This document shows positions 36,474 to 44,314 of a stretch of 64,000 nt of DNA, in pieces (within the stretch, counting starts at the first letter, position 1; the number at the start of each line of letters is the position of its first letter). Position numbers and translations under genes: made by a program. Location of the stretch: the NCBI RefSeq assembly GCF_026626665.1, contig NZ_JAPNKE010000002.1, forward strand, positions 11,242,001 through 11,306,000, in the 5' to 3' direction. This stretch comes from Nannocystis pusilla (GTDB lineage Bacteria; Myxococcota_A; Polyangia; Nannocystales; Nannocystaceae). The notes beneath the pieces are model-generated. The model was not told the DNA's origin. It saw only the letters and a list, made by a program, of their open reading frames with translations, and did not search any database.

Positions 36474-36744
36474 GCTTTCGGACATGTCCCAAGGGACAGG
36501 GCGGGGAGCCGACCGCGATGGCGCGTTCGTACAAGCGAAGTCCGGTGGTCGGCGCCGAGGCGATCGGGCTCGATGATGTTCGCCAAGGACGGCAAGCGCT
36601 GGCTCGCCGCCGGGACGGCGCCGCGCGTGCTCCGGCGATTGCGCAAATGAGCGCCCGCTCGGGAACTTTGGATGTAGGACGACGGGGTCGTACGAATCGG
36701 CGCTGCGATCGCAGCAGCGTCATGGTGTCGACATTTCGCGCAGC
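36474..36744. other. Intergenic region
   Basis: A palindromic element follows directly after the CFI-box gene. A short frame from ATG 36518 (MARSYKRSPVVG) lacks support; nothing else seen. Confidence 0.4.
36481..36502. repeat. Palindromic element
   Basis: GACATGTC-N6-GACAGGGC, 8 nt after the stop of the CFI-box gene. Confidence 0.75.
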
Positions 36745-36984
36745 TCAGCGCTCGATCGGCGGGGCGCCGTCGCGGACCGCGTCGTCGAACACTTCGCCGA
36801 GCAGCTCGTTCGCTTTCGGGTCGCCCCTGCGGACGGCGAGGATCAGGCGGGCGATCGGCTCGGCGATCGGCAGCACGTCGACGCGGCCGGTGGCGCGCTC
36901 GATGCGGAGTTCGAAGCGGTTGTCGGTCCGCTGCCAGAACGAGCGGGCGTGGGCCTGGATCGTCTCGCCGAGGTACTGGGCCAC
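36745..36984 (-). CDS. Small hypothetical protein at the end of the T6SS spike operon
   Basis: 79 aa from GTG 36984; an in-frame extension further upstream is possible because AGGAGGT lies 10 nt before this codon. Mixed alpha/beta composition, no signal peptide or membrane segment. It is the last gene of a minus-strand group DcrB-like, PAAR, small protein, this gene. In such positions immunity or chaperone proteins are common; this is inference only. Confidence 0.5.
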   Translation of the reverse strand: MAQYLGETIQAHARSFWQRTDNRFELRIERATGRVDVLPIAEPIARLILAVRRGDPKANELLGEVFDDAVRDGAPPIER

Positions 36985-37009
36985 GCGGCGAGCTACCTCC
37001 TCGAGCGCG

Positions 37010-37219
37010 TCAGGAGGAGGTCGGCGCCAGCGTCTCGGCGACGATCGGCGCCAGCTTGGCCAGCGACTCGCGGCTGAAGTCGAGCTTCTGGCGCCAGAAC
37101 ATCAGCCGCGGCGGCATGAAGTGGCGCTCCAGCCAGCGTCCGGCCAGGTCGGCCTCGACGATGAATTTTTCGAGCAGATCGTCGATCTCGTCTTCGTCCG
37201 GGTGCGGCATGCGGTTCAT
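37010..37219 (-). CDS. Small acidic hypothetical protein, overlapping the PAAR gene
   Basis: 69 aa. Start ATG 37219 forms an ATGA overlap with the PAAR stop, which decides the start over ATG 37210. The N-terminus is acidic (MPHPDEDEIDDLLEKF), then a helical region with FMPPRLMFWRQKLDFSRESLAK. No known domain. Translational coupling to the PAAR-domain protein makes it a candidate immunity or adaptor protein. Confidence 0.55.
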   Translation of the reverse strand: MNRMPHPDEDEIDDLLEKFIVEADLAGRWLERHFMPPRLMFWRQKLDFSRESLAKLAPIVAETLAPTSS

Positions 37220-38289
37220 CCTGGCGCCGGAGCATGCCACGAAGAGTCGCAGGCGTGGCCCTCGGGCGGCTTGACCTCCAGCGCCTTCTGGAACGCCGAG
37301 TTGAGCAAGCCGAGCAGGTCGGGCGTGCCGAGCTCGAGCGGGCCGGCCGACATCAGCGAGGTCATCAAGTTGTTGAGCCGCTGGTTGCGCGTCACGCCCG
37401 GGCGGACGCCCTCCTTGCCGACCAGGTGCGTCCAGGTCGACGCCCACCGCTGGTACGACCAGGGGGTCTTGCCCTCGGCGGCCTTCCTGGCGAGGTAGCG
37501 CTGCCACGACTGCGAGCGCGCCACGGAGCTGGTCGCGCTCCACGAGCCGACGCGCGGCAGTTTGCCGGCCGCGGCCCCGCCGGCCATGCCGAGGACCAGC
37601 TCGATGCCGATCGCGGCGTGCCCGGGGTCGACCCCGAGGGCGTTGCCGACGGCGGTGTTGATCCCCTTGTACGTGCCGTAGTCCGCCTGATACAGGCCGA
37701 CCGCGCCCAGCGAGCCGAGCGCCGACGCCGGGTAGATGGCGATCGTCGTGGCGGTCATGACGAAGCCGAGGCGCGGCAGCAGGAAGTCGAGCAGCCCCTT
37801 CTCCGTGCCCTTCACGCGGTGCTTGGGGCCGCCGACGAACACGTTCGGCGAGCCGGCGCCGACGATCGCGTCGCACAGCAGCTGGTCGCCGACCCGCGTG
37901 ACCGGCGCGCAGTGGACGAGGACCGTGCCGCTGCCCTCGACCACCAGCGTCTCGCCGTGCGGGAACACGATCGGTATCCAGCACGGCTCGCACTTCTTGC
38001 CGACCGCGACCATGTGCAGGTTGTTGACGTGCACGTCCTCGTAGCCCTGGGTGAGGGCGCCGGTCGTGATGTTCGAGCCGAAGGCGCGGGCCAGCAGCTC
38101 GCCGGCGATGCCGCCGCCGACCGCGCCCGCGGCCGCCAGGGCGATGAGGGCGGCGCCGCCGGTCGCCGCCGTGGCCACGGCGATCGCCACGACCGCGACC
38201 GCGCCGACCACCGCGCCGATGGCGAAGCCGAGCAGGCCGGGGCTGTGCTCGATCGGGTCGGTGACGCGTGCGACTGCGGCCCCGCTCAT
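37216..38289 (-). CDS. PAAR-domain protein with long C-terminal extension (T6SS spike tip / candidate effector)
   Basis: 357 aa. It begins with the PAAR-like signature (AARVTDPIEHSPG), then an Ala/Gly-rich hydrophobic stretch (FAIGAVVGAVAVVAIAVATAATGG) that may act as an internal membrane segment. The second PAAR half follows (HMVAVGKKCEPCWIPIVFPHGETLVVEGSGTVLVHCAPVTRVGDQLLCDAIVGAGSPNVFVGG as strands), then about 180 residues without a recognised domain. The PAAR domain caps VgrG; the C-terminal extension is a plausible effector. Cys and His in the tip region are conserved-type metal ligands. The upstream gene is the DcrB-like protein, 1 nt away. Confidence 0.8.
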   Translation of the reverse strand: MSGAAVARVTDPIEHSPGLLGFAIGAVVGAVAVVAIAVATAATGGAALIALAAAGAVGGGIAGELLARAFGSNITTGALTQGYEDVHVNNLHMVAVGKKCEPCWIPIVFPHGETLVVEGSGTVLVHCAPVTRVGDQLLCDAIVGAGSPNVFVGGPKHRVKGTEKGLLDFLLPRLGFVMTATTIAIYPASALGSLGAVGLYQADYGTYKGINTAVGNALGVDPGHAAIGIELVLGMAGGAAAGKLPRVGSWSATSSVARSQSWQRYLARKAAEGKTPWSYQRWASTWTHLVGKEGVRPGVTRNQRLNNLMTSLMSAGPLELGTPDLLGLLNSAFQKALEVKPPEGHACDSSWHAPAPG

Positions 38290-38290
38290 G

Positions 38291-38755
38291 TCACTTCCCC
38301 GCCGGCACGAATCGGGCGCCCTGCAGCACCGCCTCGAACGTCGCCTTGAACTCCGGCAGGCGGCGCTGCGCGGCCGAGGTGATCACGCACGCCACCTGCC
38401 CGGGCGAGTACATCACGCTGGTGTGGGTCTGGCGGTAGACGACGCCCTGGGCCGTCCACGTGAATTCGATCTCGAGCGCCGGCTGGCCGCCGAGCCTGGC
38501 GTCGCGCCGCTCGATCAGCGAAAAGCCCGGCAGCGTGCGCGCCAGCTCGATCATCAGGCCGTCGACGAAGCGCGACAACTTGGTCCGGGCGTCGATCGTC
38601 TCGACGCGCACGACGACGCTCGCGCCCTCCTCGCCCTCGTGGCCGTTCGTGAATGCGACGAGCGCCTTCTTGCCCCAAGTCTTCGGAATCGGCAGGAACA
38701 TGCCCTCGCCGGCCGACGTCTCCTCGAAGTCCTTCATCGTCTCGTCTGTCTTCAT
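38291..38755 (-). CDS. DcrB-like (DUF1795) protein, T6SS-associated
   Basis: 154 aa. FLPIPKTWGKKALVAFTN, ARTKLSRFVDGLMIELARTLPGF, GGQPALEIEFTWTAQGVVYRQTHTSVMY and PEFKATFEAVLQGARFVP match the DcrB/DUF1795 fold found next to VgrG and PAAR genes, where such proteins act as adaptors for loading effectors. No signal peptide. ATG 38755 is taken; an ATG 18 nt in is an alternative. Its stop at 38291 is 1 nt from the PAAR start at 38289. Confidence 0.75.
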   Translation of the reverse strand: MKTDETMKDFEETSAGEGMFLPIPKTWGKKALVAFTNGHEGEEGASVVVRVETIDARTKLSRFVDGLMIELARTLPGFSLIERRDARLGGQPALEIEFTWTAQGVVYRQTHTSVMYSPGQVACVITSAAQRRLPEFKATFEAVLQGARFVPAGK

Positions 38756-39010
38756 GTCGTCGCCATCATCGCGCCGGGTCGCGCGGAGCGGCGACGATAT
38801 CAGCCCGCCGCGGCCCAGTCATGCGCCGCGGCGAGGCGCGATCGCGGCCCCGATCGCGGCGTGATTGCGCGCGGGGCTGCGCGCGATCGTTCATCGCGTG
38901 ACTACTCATATTCGTGATCGATCGTTCGCGTTCGTCCGCGCGCACGTTTGACCTCGCGTCCGCGCCCGGTGTAACCTCCGAATGCGGAGCGCTCCCGCTC
39001 GTCTTTACGT

Positions 39011-40927
39011 ATGACTGTCGACAATGCAAGTCTCACCGTATTCGAGCTGAAGGTCGCGGGCACGCCGATGGGGGTGGTCCGATTCGCCGGGCGGGAGGCC
39101 ATCTCGAGCCTGTTCGAATTCCACGTCGAGGTCGCGGACCTGGACCTCGACCCCGAGACGCTGCTCGGGCAGCCGGCGCTGCTCGAGATCCGCGGCCTGG
39201 ACGCGCCGCGGCTGGTCCACGGCATGGTGGTCGAGGCCGAGTACGTCGGGCAGACGCGGAGCCACCAGCTCTACGAGCTCACCATCGCCCCGCAGGTCCA
39301 CAAGCTGGCCCTGCGCGAGGGCTGCCGCGTGTTCCAGGACAAGACGACCGAGCAGATCGTGACCGACGTGCTGGTCGCGGCCGGCATCCCGCGCGACTTC
39401 TTCGCCTTCGATCTGTCCGCCGAATACGGGCCGCGGAACTACTGCGTGCAATACCGCGAGAGCGACCTCGCGTTCGTCAGCCGGCTGCTCGAAGAGGACG
39501 GGATCTTCTTCTACTTCAAGCACGAGGAGGAGCGGCACGTCCTGCTGATGGCCGACCGCCCGGAGGCGCACGCGCCGATCGAGGGCACGCCGACGCTCGA
39601 CTGGAACCCGCCGATGGGCGCGATCCAGGACCGCGAGCACATCCTCGAGTTCCGCTTCGGCGGGCGCATGCGGCCCGGGAAGTTCTCGCTGCGCGACTTC
39701 AACCTGCACCAGCCCGACCTCGGGCTCGAGGCGCAGGAGACGGGGCGGGCCAACGCCGACCTCGAGGTCTACGACTTCCCCGGCGAGTACCAGGAGCCGG
39801 GGCGCGGCGGCCCGCACCAGGGCAACTTCCTGGCCAAGACGCGGCTCGAGGAGCTGCAGTCGAACCGCAGGTTCGGCTCGGGCACGAGCGATTGCCCGCG
39901 GCTGTCCGCGGGGCGGACGATGACCCTCGCGGGCCACCCGAAGCACGAGCTCAACGGCGAGTACCGCATCGTCCAGGTCGAGCACACCGGCAACCAGCCG
40001 CAGACCCTCGGCCAGGACGAGGCGGGCGTGAGCGAGTATCGCAACCGCTTCACGGTGACCGAGCTGCGGCTGCCGTTCCGCCCGGCGCGGCGGACCCCGC
40101 GGCCGGTGATGCGCGGCGTGCAGACCGCGACGGTCGTCGGCCCCGAGGGCGAGGAGGTGCACACCGACGCGGAGGGCCGCGTGCGCGTGCACTTCCACTG
40201 GGACCGCGAGGGCCTGCACAACGAGACGAGCACGACGTGGGTCCGCGTCAGCCAGGCCTGGGCCGGCAACGGCTGGGGCGCGATGTTCCTGCCGCGGATC
40301 GGCCACGAGGTGCTGGTCGACTTCATCGAGGGCGACCCGGACCGGCCGATCGTGATCGGGCGCATCTACCACGGCGGCAACGACACGCCGTACCCGCTGC
40401 CGGCCGAGAAGACGAAGAGCACGATCAAGAGCGACAGTTCGCCCGGCGGCGGCGGCTTCAACGAGCTCCGCTTCGAGGACCGCAAGGGCTCCGAGGAGAT
40501 CTTCCTGCACGCCCAGAAGGACTGGAACACGGAGATCCTCAACAACCTGACCGAGAACGTCGGCGTCGATTGCACGGAGACGATCGGCTCGAACCTCACC
40601 ACGTCGGTCGGCTCCAACCGCACGACGACGATCGGCAACAACGATTCGTGCCTGGTCGGCGCGGTGCACTCGGTGACGATCGCCCAGGCGTCGTCGCCCT
40701 CGCCGACGGTGCCGGCGACCGGCACGACGATGCAGGACACGTTCTACAAGGTCACCAGCGGGGCGGCGCGGATCGTCCTGAACGGGCCGGACGTGTTCAT
40801 CATCGCCGGGGGCAGCGTCGCGGTGTCGGCGACCGCCAACATCACCCTGGCCGCGGGCGGCAACATCAGCGTCCTCGCCTCGGAGCAGCTTATCCTCAAC
40901 GGTAAGCTGGTGAAGATCAACTGCTGA
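39011..40927 (+). CDS. vgrG: Type VI secretion system spike protein VgrG (TssI)
   Basis: 638 aa, intact. Canonical VgrG layout: N-terminal gp27-like (ISSLFEFHVEVADLDLD ... GMVVEAEYVG), the gp27 C-terminal conserved segment (VQYRESDLAFVSRLLEEDGIFFYF), and the OB-fold and beta-helix region gp5-like (PEGEEVHTDAEGRVRVHFHWDREG, SQAWAGNGWGAMFLPRIGHEVLVDFIEGDPDRPIVIGRIYHG). A long Thr/Asn/Gly-rich beta-prism repeat (NLTENVGVDCTETIGSNLTTSVG) ends in LVKINC. No C-terminal effector fusion. It trimerises as the puncturing tip. It is divergent from the PAAR/DcrB genes and followed by the pseudokinase 13 nt later. Confidence 0.95.
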   Translation: MTVDNASLTVFELKVAGTPMGVVRFAGREAISSLFEFHVEVADLDLDPETLLGQPALLEIRGLDAPRLVHGMVVEAEYVGQTRSHQLYELTIAPQVHKLALREGCRVFQDKTTEQIVTDVLVAAGIPRDFFAFDLSAEYGPRNYCVQYRESDLAFVSRLLEEDGIFFYFKHEEERHVLLMADRPEAHAPIEGTPTLDWNPPMGAIQDREHILEFRFGGRMRPGKFSLRDFNLHQPDLGLEAQETGRANADLEVYDFPGEYQEPGRGGPHQGNFLAKTRLEELQSNRRFGSGTSDCPRLSAGRTMTLAGHPKHELNGEYRIVQVEHTGNQPQTLGQDEAGVSEYRNRFTVTELRLPFRPARRTPRPVMRGVQTATVVGPEGEEVHTDAEGRVRVHFHWDREGLHNETSTTWVRVSQAWAGNGWGAMFLPRIGHEVLVDFIEGDPDRPIVIGRIYHGGNDTPYPLPAEKTKSTIKSDSSPGGGGFNELRFEDRKGSEEIFLHAQKDWNTEILNNLTENVGVDCTETIGSNLTTSVGSNRTTTIGNNDSCLVGAVHSVTIAQASSPSPTVPATGTTMQDTFYKVTSGAARIVLNGPDVFIIAGGSVAVSATANITLAAGGNISVLASEQLILNGKLVKINC

Positions 40928-40940
40928 GCTGCGAGCGCCC

Positions 40941-43412
40941 GTGCCCGAAGCCTTCGCACCCGCCGTCGGCCACCGCTTCGCCGGCCGCTTCGAGCTGCAG
41001 GCGCTCCTCCGTGGCAGCGGGCCCGCGCGCGTGTTCACGGCCTCCGACGGGGGCGCCCGGCCGCTCGTGCTGGTGCTGTTCGATCCGTCGGCGTGTACCC
41101 CGGGCGCCTGGTCCGGGCTGCTACGAGTCGTCCACGCGGCGTCGGAGGCCAGGCTCGTCGGCATCGAGCCGCTGCGCAACATCCCCACGACTCCGCCCGA
41201 TCCGCCGTTTTGCCTCGCCGATCCGCCGGTGGGCTGGAGCTTCGATCGCCTGCGCCAGGGCGGCCCGCCGGCGTGGCAGAAGCAGGCCGCGCCGCCGTGG
41301 GAGCGGGCGCTCCGCCTCGGCGAGCGCGCCGCGGCGATCCTCGGGGCTGCCCACACGGCGCTCGGGGTCCCGCATCGGGCATTGACGGCGCAGCGCCTCG
41401 TCGTCACCGAGGCCGACGAGCTGCTGATCCTCGACTTCGGCGTCGGCGAGCTCGAGCCGAGCGCCGGTCGGCCCGACGACTGCGGCTATCGGGCGCCCGA
41501 GCAGGCCAGCTCCCGCGGCGATGTCCGCAGCGACGTCTTCTCGCTGGCGTCGGTGCTGTTCGAGCTGATCGCGGGCGAGCGGCCGTCGCCGCGGATGCCG
41601 GCGCGGCTGCGGTCGCTGGTCCCGGGGGTGCCGCAGGCCGTCGACGAGCTGTTCGCGGAGGCGCTGGCGGTCGAGCCCTGGCAGCGCTACGCGGACATGG
41701 GCGAGCTGCGGGAGGCCCTGCGCGACGTCCTCGGCCTCGGACCCGCGCCCGCGGCGTCGTCGTCGGCGCCGGTGGTCCAGGTGATGCCGCCTCCGGCCGA
41801 GGCGGCGACAGCGTCGGAGGTCGACCTCTCGCGCAGCGACCTGCCGGTGTTGCCCGGGTCGCCGAGCACGCCTGCCCCCGTGACCGCGGGGCCGAGCCTC
41901 GGGCGCTCGAGCCTGGGGTCGCCAGTCGCAGCGCCGACGCCGGAGTTGCGGACGTCGGGCCCGTCGATCGTGTCGGCGCCGCCGGGCGGGGTCGCAGCAT
42001 CGACGCCGGCGCGGTCGATGGTGTCGGCGGCGCCGGGCGGAGCGACGACGATGGAGCTGCCGTCGCGGTCGAGCGTGTCGACGGCGCCGGGTGGAGCGAC
42101 GACGATGGAGCTGCCGTCGCGGTCGATCGTGTCGACGGCGCCGGGCGGAGCGACGACGATGGAGCTGCCGTCGCGGTCGAGCGTGTCGACGCCGCCGGCC
42201 CCCGAGTCGACGATGGAGCTGCCGGCGCGCTCGATCGAGTCGACGCCGCCGGGCCCGGAGTCGACGATGGAGCTGCCGTCGCCTGCGCGATCGATCGTGT
42301 CGGCGCCGCCGGGCGGAGAGTCGACGACGGAGCTGCCGTCACCGGCGCGGACGATCGCGTCGGCCTCGCCGGAGGCAATCGCACGGGAGCAGGCGGCGTC
42401 GGGCCTGGCGCGCTCCAGCGTGTCCCCGACGCCGCGGCGCGGGCCCGTCCTTCCGTCGCTGGAGTCGTCAGGGTCGCCGAGCCCGGCGCGCCCCAGCGCG
42501 TTTCCGACGCCGCGGGGGCCCCTCCTGCCGCCCCTGGAGCTGTCGGGGTCGTCCGGCCCTGCGCGCTCGAACGCCACGACGCCGCGGCGCGGGTCGCTCT
42601 TGCCGCCGGTGGAACCGCTGGCGGTCACGCCGATGCCGACGCGACCGGCTGCGAGCGTCGACCCGTCCGCGAGCACCTCCGCGAGCAACAGGACGGAGAT
42701 CGATTGGACGCGGCCGCGCCCGGGGACGCCGCAGCCGGAGAGCCCTCGCCCGCTGAGGTACTCGAAGCTGGTGCAGCCGGACGCCGACGAGACCCTCGTC
42801 CCCGAGGCTGCGTCGGACCGGGACGACCCGCCGGCGGCGAGGACGGAGACGCTGCCGGAGTCGTTCGTGCAGGCGGCGAGGACGGAGGTCTGGCCGCAAT
42901 CGTTCGCGCAGGAGGCCGCGCCGGCCGCGAAGACGGAGGTCTGGCCGCAATCGTTCGCGCAGGCGGCCGCGCCGGCCGCGAAGACGGAGCTCGTCCTGCC
43001 ATCGTTCGCGCAGGCGGCGAAGACGGAGAGCGTCCCGCAGCCGATGGCGCGCTTGCGATCCACGGGCGACGCACCGGCAGCGCGGACGGAGATCTTCGTG
43101 GCCAGTCGGCCCGAGCGCACCGAGATCTTGCAAGGCGACGTCGCGCTACCGGCGGCTCGCTCCGAGCGCACCGAGCTGCTGTCGGCCGGGCCGTCCGTCG
43201 TCGAACCACCGCAGCTCGGGCGCGCCGTCGCCGACCCGAGCGCCGCGGTGCCCCGCCCCGCGCAGCCGAGGTCGACGCCGAACGCCGCGCGTCAGCCGGC
43301 GCCTCGCGCAGCCTCCCCGGCGAATTCGTCCGGGCCGCCGATCAAGCTGCTGCTCATCACCGTCAACGCGGTGCTGCTGGTGGTGATCGTGCTGGTCCTG
43401 GCGCTGCGCTGA
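40941..43412 (+). CDS. Membrane-anchored Ser/Thr pseudokinase with long repeat region
   Basis: 823 aa from GTG 40941, 13 nt after vgrG. Residues 10-270 have the Hanks kinase layout, but the HRD motif is HRALTAQRL (Asp and Lys lost) and the ATP-binding Lys is missing; DFG survives (LDFGVGE) together with GYRAPEQ and the helical C-lobe. A catalytically dead kinase is therefore likely. It is followed by about 450 disordered Ser/Pro/Ala/Thr residues with tandem repeats (18-aa TMELPSR units, then WPQSFAQ units) and a C-terminal transmembrane helix (LLLITVNAVLLVVIVLVLAL). Possibly a scaffold acting with the T6SS spike; inference. Confidence 0.8.
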   Translation: MPEAFAPAVGHRFAGRFELQALLRGSGPARVFTASDGGARPLVLVLFDPSACTPGAWSGLLRVVHAASEARLVGIEPLRNIPTTPPDPPFCLADPPVGWSFDRLRQGGPPAWQKQAAPPWERALRLGERAAAILGAAHTALGVPHRALTAQRLVVTEADELLILDFGVGELEPSAGRPDDCGYRAPEQASSRGDVRSDVFSLASVLFELIAGERPSPRMPARLRSLVPGVPQAVDELFAEALAVEPWQRYADMGELREALRDVLGLGPAPAASSSAPVVQVMPPPAEAATASEVDLSRSDLPVLPGSPSTPAPVTAGPSLGRSSLGSPVAAPTPELRTSGPSIVSAPPGGVAASTPARSMVSAAPGGATTMELPSRSSVSTAPGGATTMELPSRSIVSTAPGGATTMELPSRSSVSTPPAPESTMELPARSIESTPPGPESTMELPSPARSIVSAPPGGESTTELPSPARTIASASPEAIAREQAASGLARSSVSPTPRRGPVLPSLESSGSPSPARPSAFPTPRGPLLPPLELSGSSGPARSNATTPRRGSLLPPVEPLAVTPMPTRPAASVDPSASTSASNRTEIDWTRPRPGTPQPESPRPLRYSKLVQPDADETLVPEAASDRDDPPAARTETLPESFVQAARTEVWPQSFAQEAAPAAKTEVWPQSFAQAAAPAAKTELVLPSFAQAAKTESVPQPMARLRSTGDAPAARTEIFVASRPERTEILQGDVALPAARSERTELLSAGPSVVEPPQLGRAVADPSAAVPRPAQPRSTPNAARQPAPRAASPANSSGPPIKLLLITVNAVLLVVIVLVLALR
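41964..42368 (+). repeat. Tandem 54-60-bp repeats in the pseudokinase gene
   Basis: About seven head-to-tail units encode SSVSTAPGGATTMELPSR-type 18-20 residue repeats. Units at 42015, 42069 and 42123 are nearly identical (54 bp); later ones are 54 or 60 bp and diverged. Confidence 0.85.
42857..43070 (+). repeat. Second tandem repeat block in the pseudokinase gene
   Basis: Units encoding KTEVWPQSFAQAAAPAA of about 45-51 bp repeat three to four times with decreasing identity. Confidence 0.7.
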
Positions 43413-43444
43413 CGCCGGACGATCAGCCCGGCGCGTGAACAATC

Positions 43445-43470
43445 ATGATATGTCCGACGGGACATATCAT
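43445..43470. terminator. Palindromic element with perfect 11-bp hairpin after the pseudokinase gene
   Basis: ATGATATGTCC, loop GACG, GGACATATCAT. It lies 33 nt past the stop at 43412, between convergent genes. Confidence 0.65.
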
Positions 43471-43478
43471 CTCACATC

Positions 43479-43514
43479 GCAATGTTCGATAGGACATGTC
43501 TTTTAAAACATGTC
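43479..43514. repeat. Palindromic element, three 14-bp units
   Basis: GCAATGTT, GACATGTC and AACATGTC separated by 6 nt; the last unit ends 2 nt before the stop codon of the minus-strand gene at 43517. Confidence 0.75.
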
Positions 43515-43516
43515 TT

Positions 43517-44188
43517 TCAGCGGCGGAACGGCAGCGCCTTGTACTGGGCGACCACGGCTTGCTGCTCGTGGACGACGGCGAGCAGGCGCTGCCAGCGGGC
43601 GTTGGCGTCGGCGAGGGCGGCCACGCGGTTCGACAGGGCCGCGTGGCTGGCCTCGACCGCCTCGAGCTGCATGGACGTGCGGGCGCCGGCCAGCCAGGCC
43701 ACCGCGGGGGCCATCATCAGCATGAAGCTCATCCACAGCGACAGGCGGAAGTAGCCGCCGACGCCGGGGACCGCGGCGGCGCAGATGAGGGCGAACACCA
43801 GCGCGCTGACGCCGAGCAGCAGGGCGACGGGGCCGGCGATCTGGACCAGGCGGAGGACGCTGGGCGGCGGGGGCGGGCTGTCGCGGCGGGCCGCCACCAG
43901 GCGCACCGAGACCTGGCGCGATGCACATGTCTCTTGGGACATTTGCTCGGCGTAGCACTGGGCGCTGACCACCGCGGAGAACTCCCCGCGCGACACCGAC
44001 AGGCGGACCCCCTCGACCAGGCCGTTCAGCTCGGTGGCCTCGGTGCGGAAGCCCTCCGACGGCGGGAAGTGGGTCTGGCACGCGTTCTCGACGGTGTCGG
44101 CGACGCTGCGCACGAGCTCGCCGGCCTGACGCACCGTCCATGCGGGGCGCCGGACCGCCCACTGGTAGTTCAGGTCGCTCGTCCCCAT
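43517..44188 (-). CDS. Membrane protein of unknown function
   Basis: 223 aa from ATG 44188, intact. N-terminal cytoplasmic part (residues 1-110), two central hydrophobic helices (VQIAGPVALLLGVSALVFALICAAAV; LWMSFMLMMAPAVAWLAGA) and a C-terminal coiled-coil-like tail (QLEAVEASHAALSNRVAALADANARWQRLLAVVHEQQAVVAQY). A palindromic element interrupts it at 43924-43945, encoding MSQETCASRQ with A/T-ending codons. It lies downstream of the cyclase on the same strand. Confidence 0.65.
   Translation of the reverse strand: MGTSDLNYQWAVRRPAWTVRQAGELVRSVADTVENACQTHFPPSEGFRTEATELNGLVEGVRLSVSRGEFSAVVSAQCYAEQMSQETCASRQVSVRLVAARRDSPPPPPSVLRLVQIAGPVALLLGVSALVFALICAAAVPGVGGYFRLSLWMSFMLMMAPAVAWLAGARTSMQLEAVEASHAALSNRVAALADANARWQRLLAVVHEQQAVVAQYKALPFRR
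43924..43945. repeat. Intragenic palindromic element
   Basis: CACATGTC-N6-GACATTTG. The minus-strand codons CAA, ATG, TCC, CAA, ACA, TGT and GCA break the G/C-ending pattern. Confidence 0.7.
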
Positions 44189-44314
44189 GACAGATCTTTG
44201 TACTCGCAGGCGAACACTCCGTCCACCGCGGGCGCCGCGGACGCGAACGCTCCGGCGAACGGGGCCGCGCGAGCAGGCGCGCCGGCGAACCGCGGCGACC
44301 CCGAACGTCCGCGA

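Noticed and set aside
36518..36649. Small frame MARSYKRSPVVG... after the CFI-box gene.
   Set aside because: No ribosome site, unusual residue content and overlapping stop in the alternative frame; no support.
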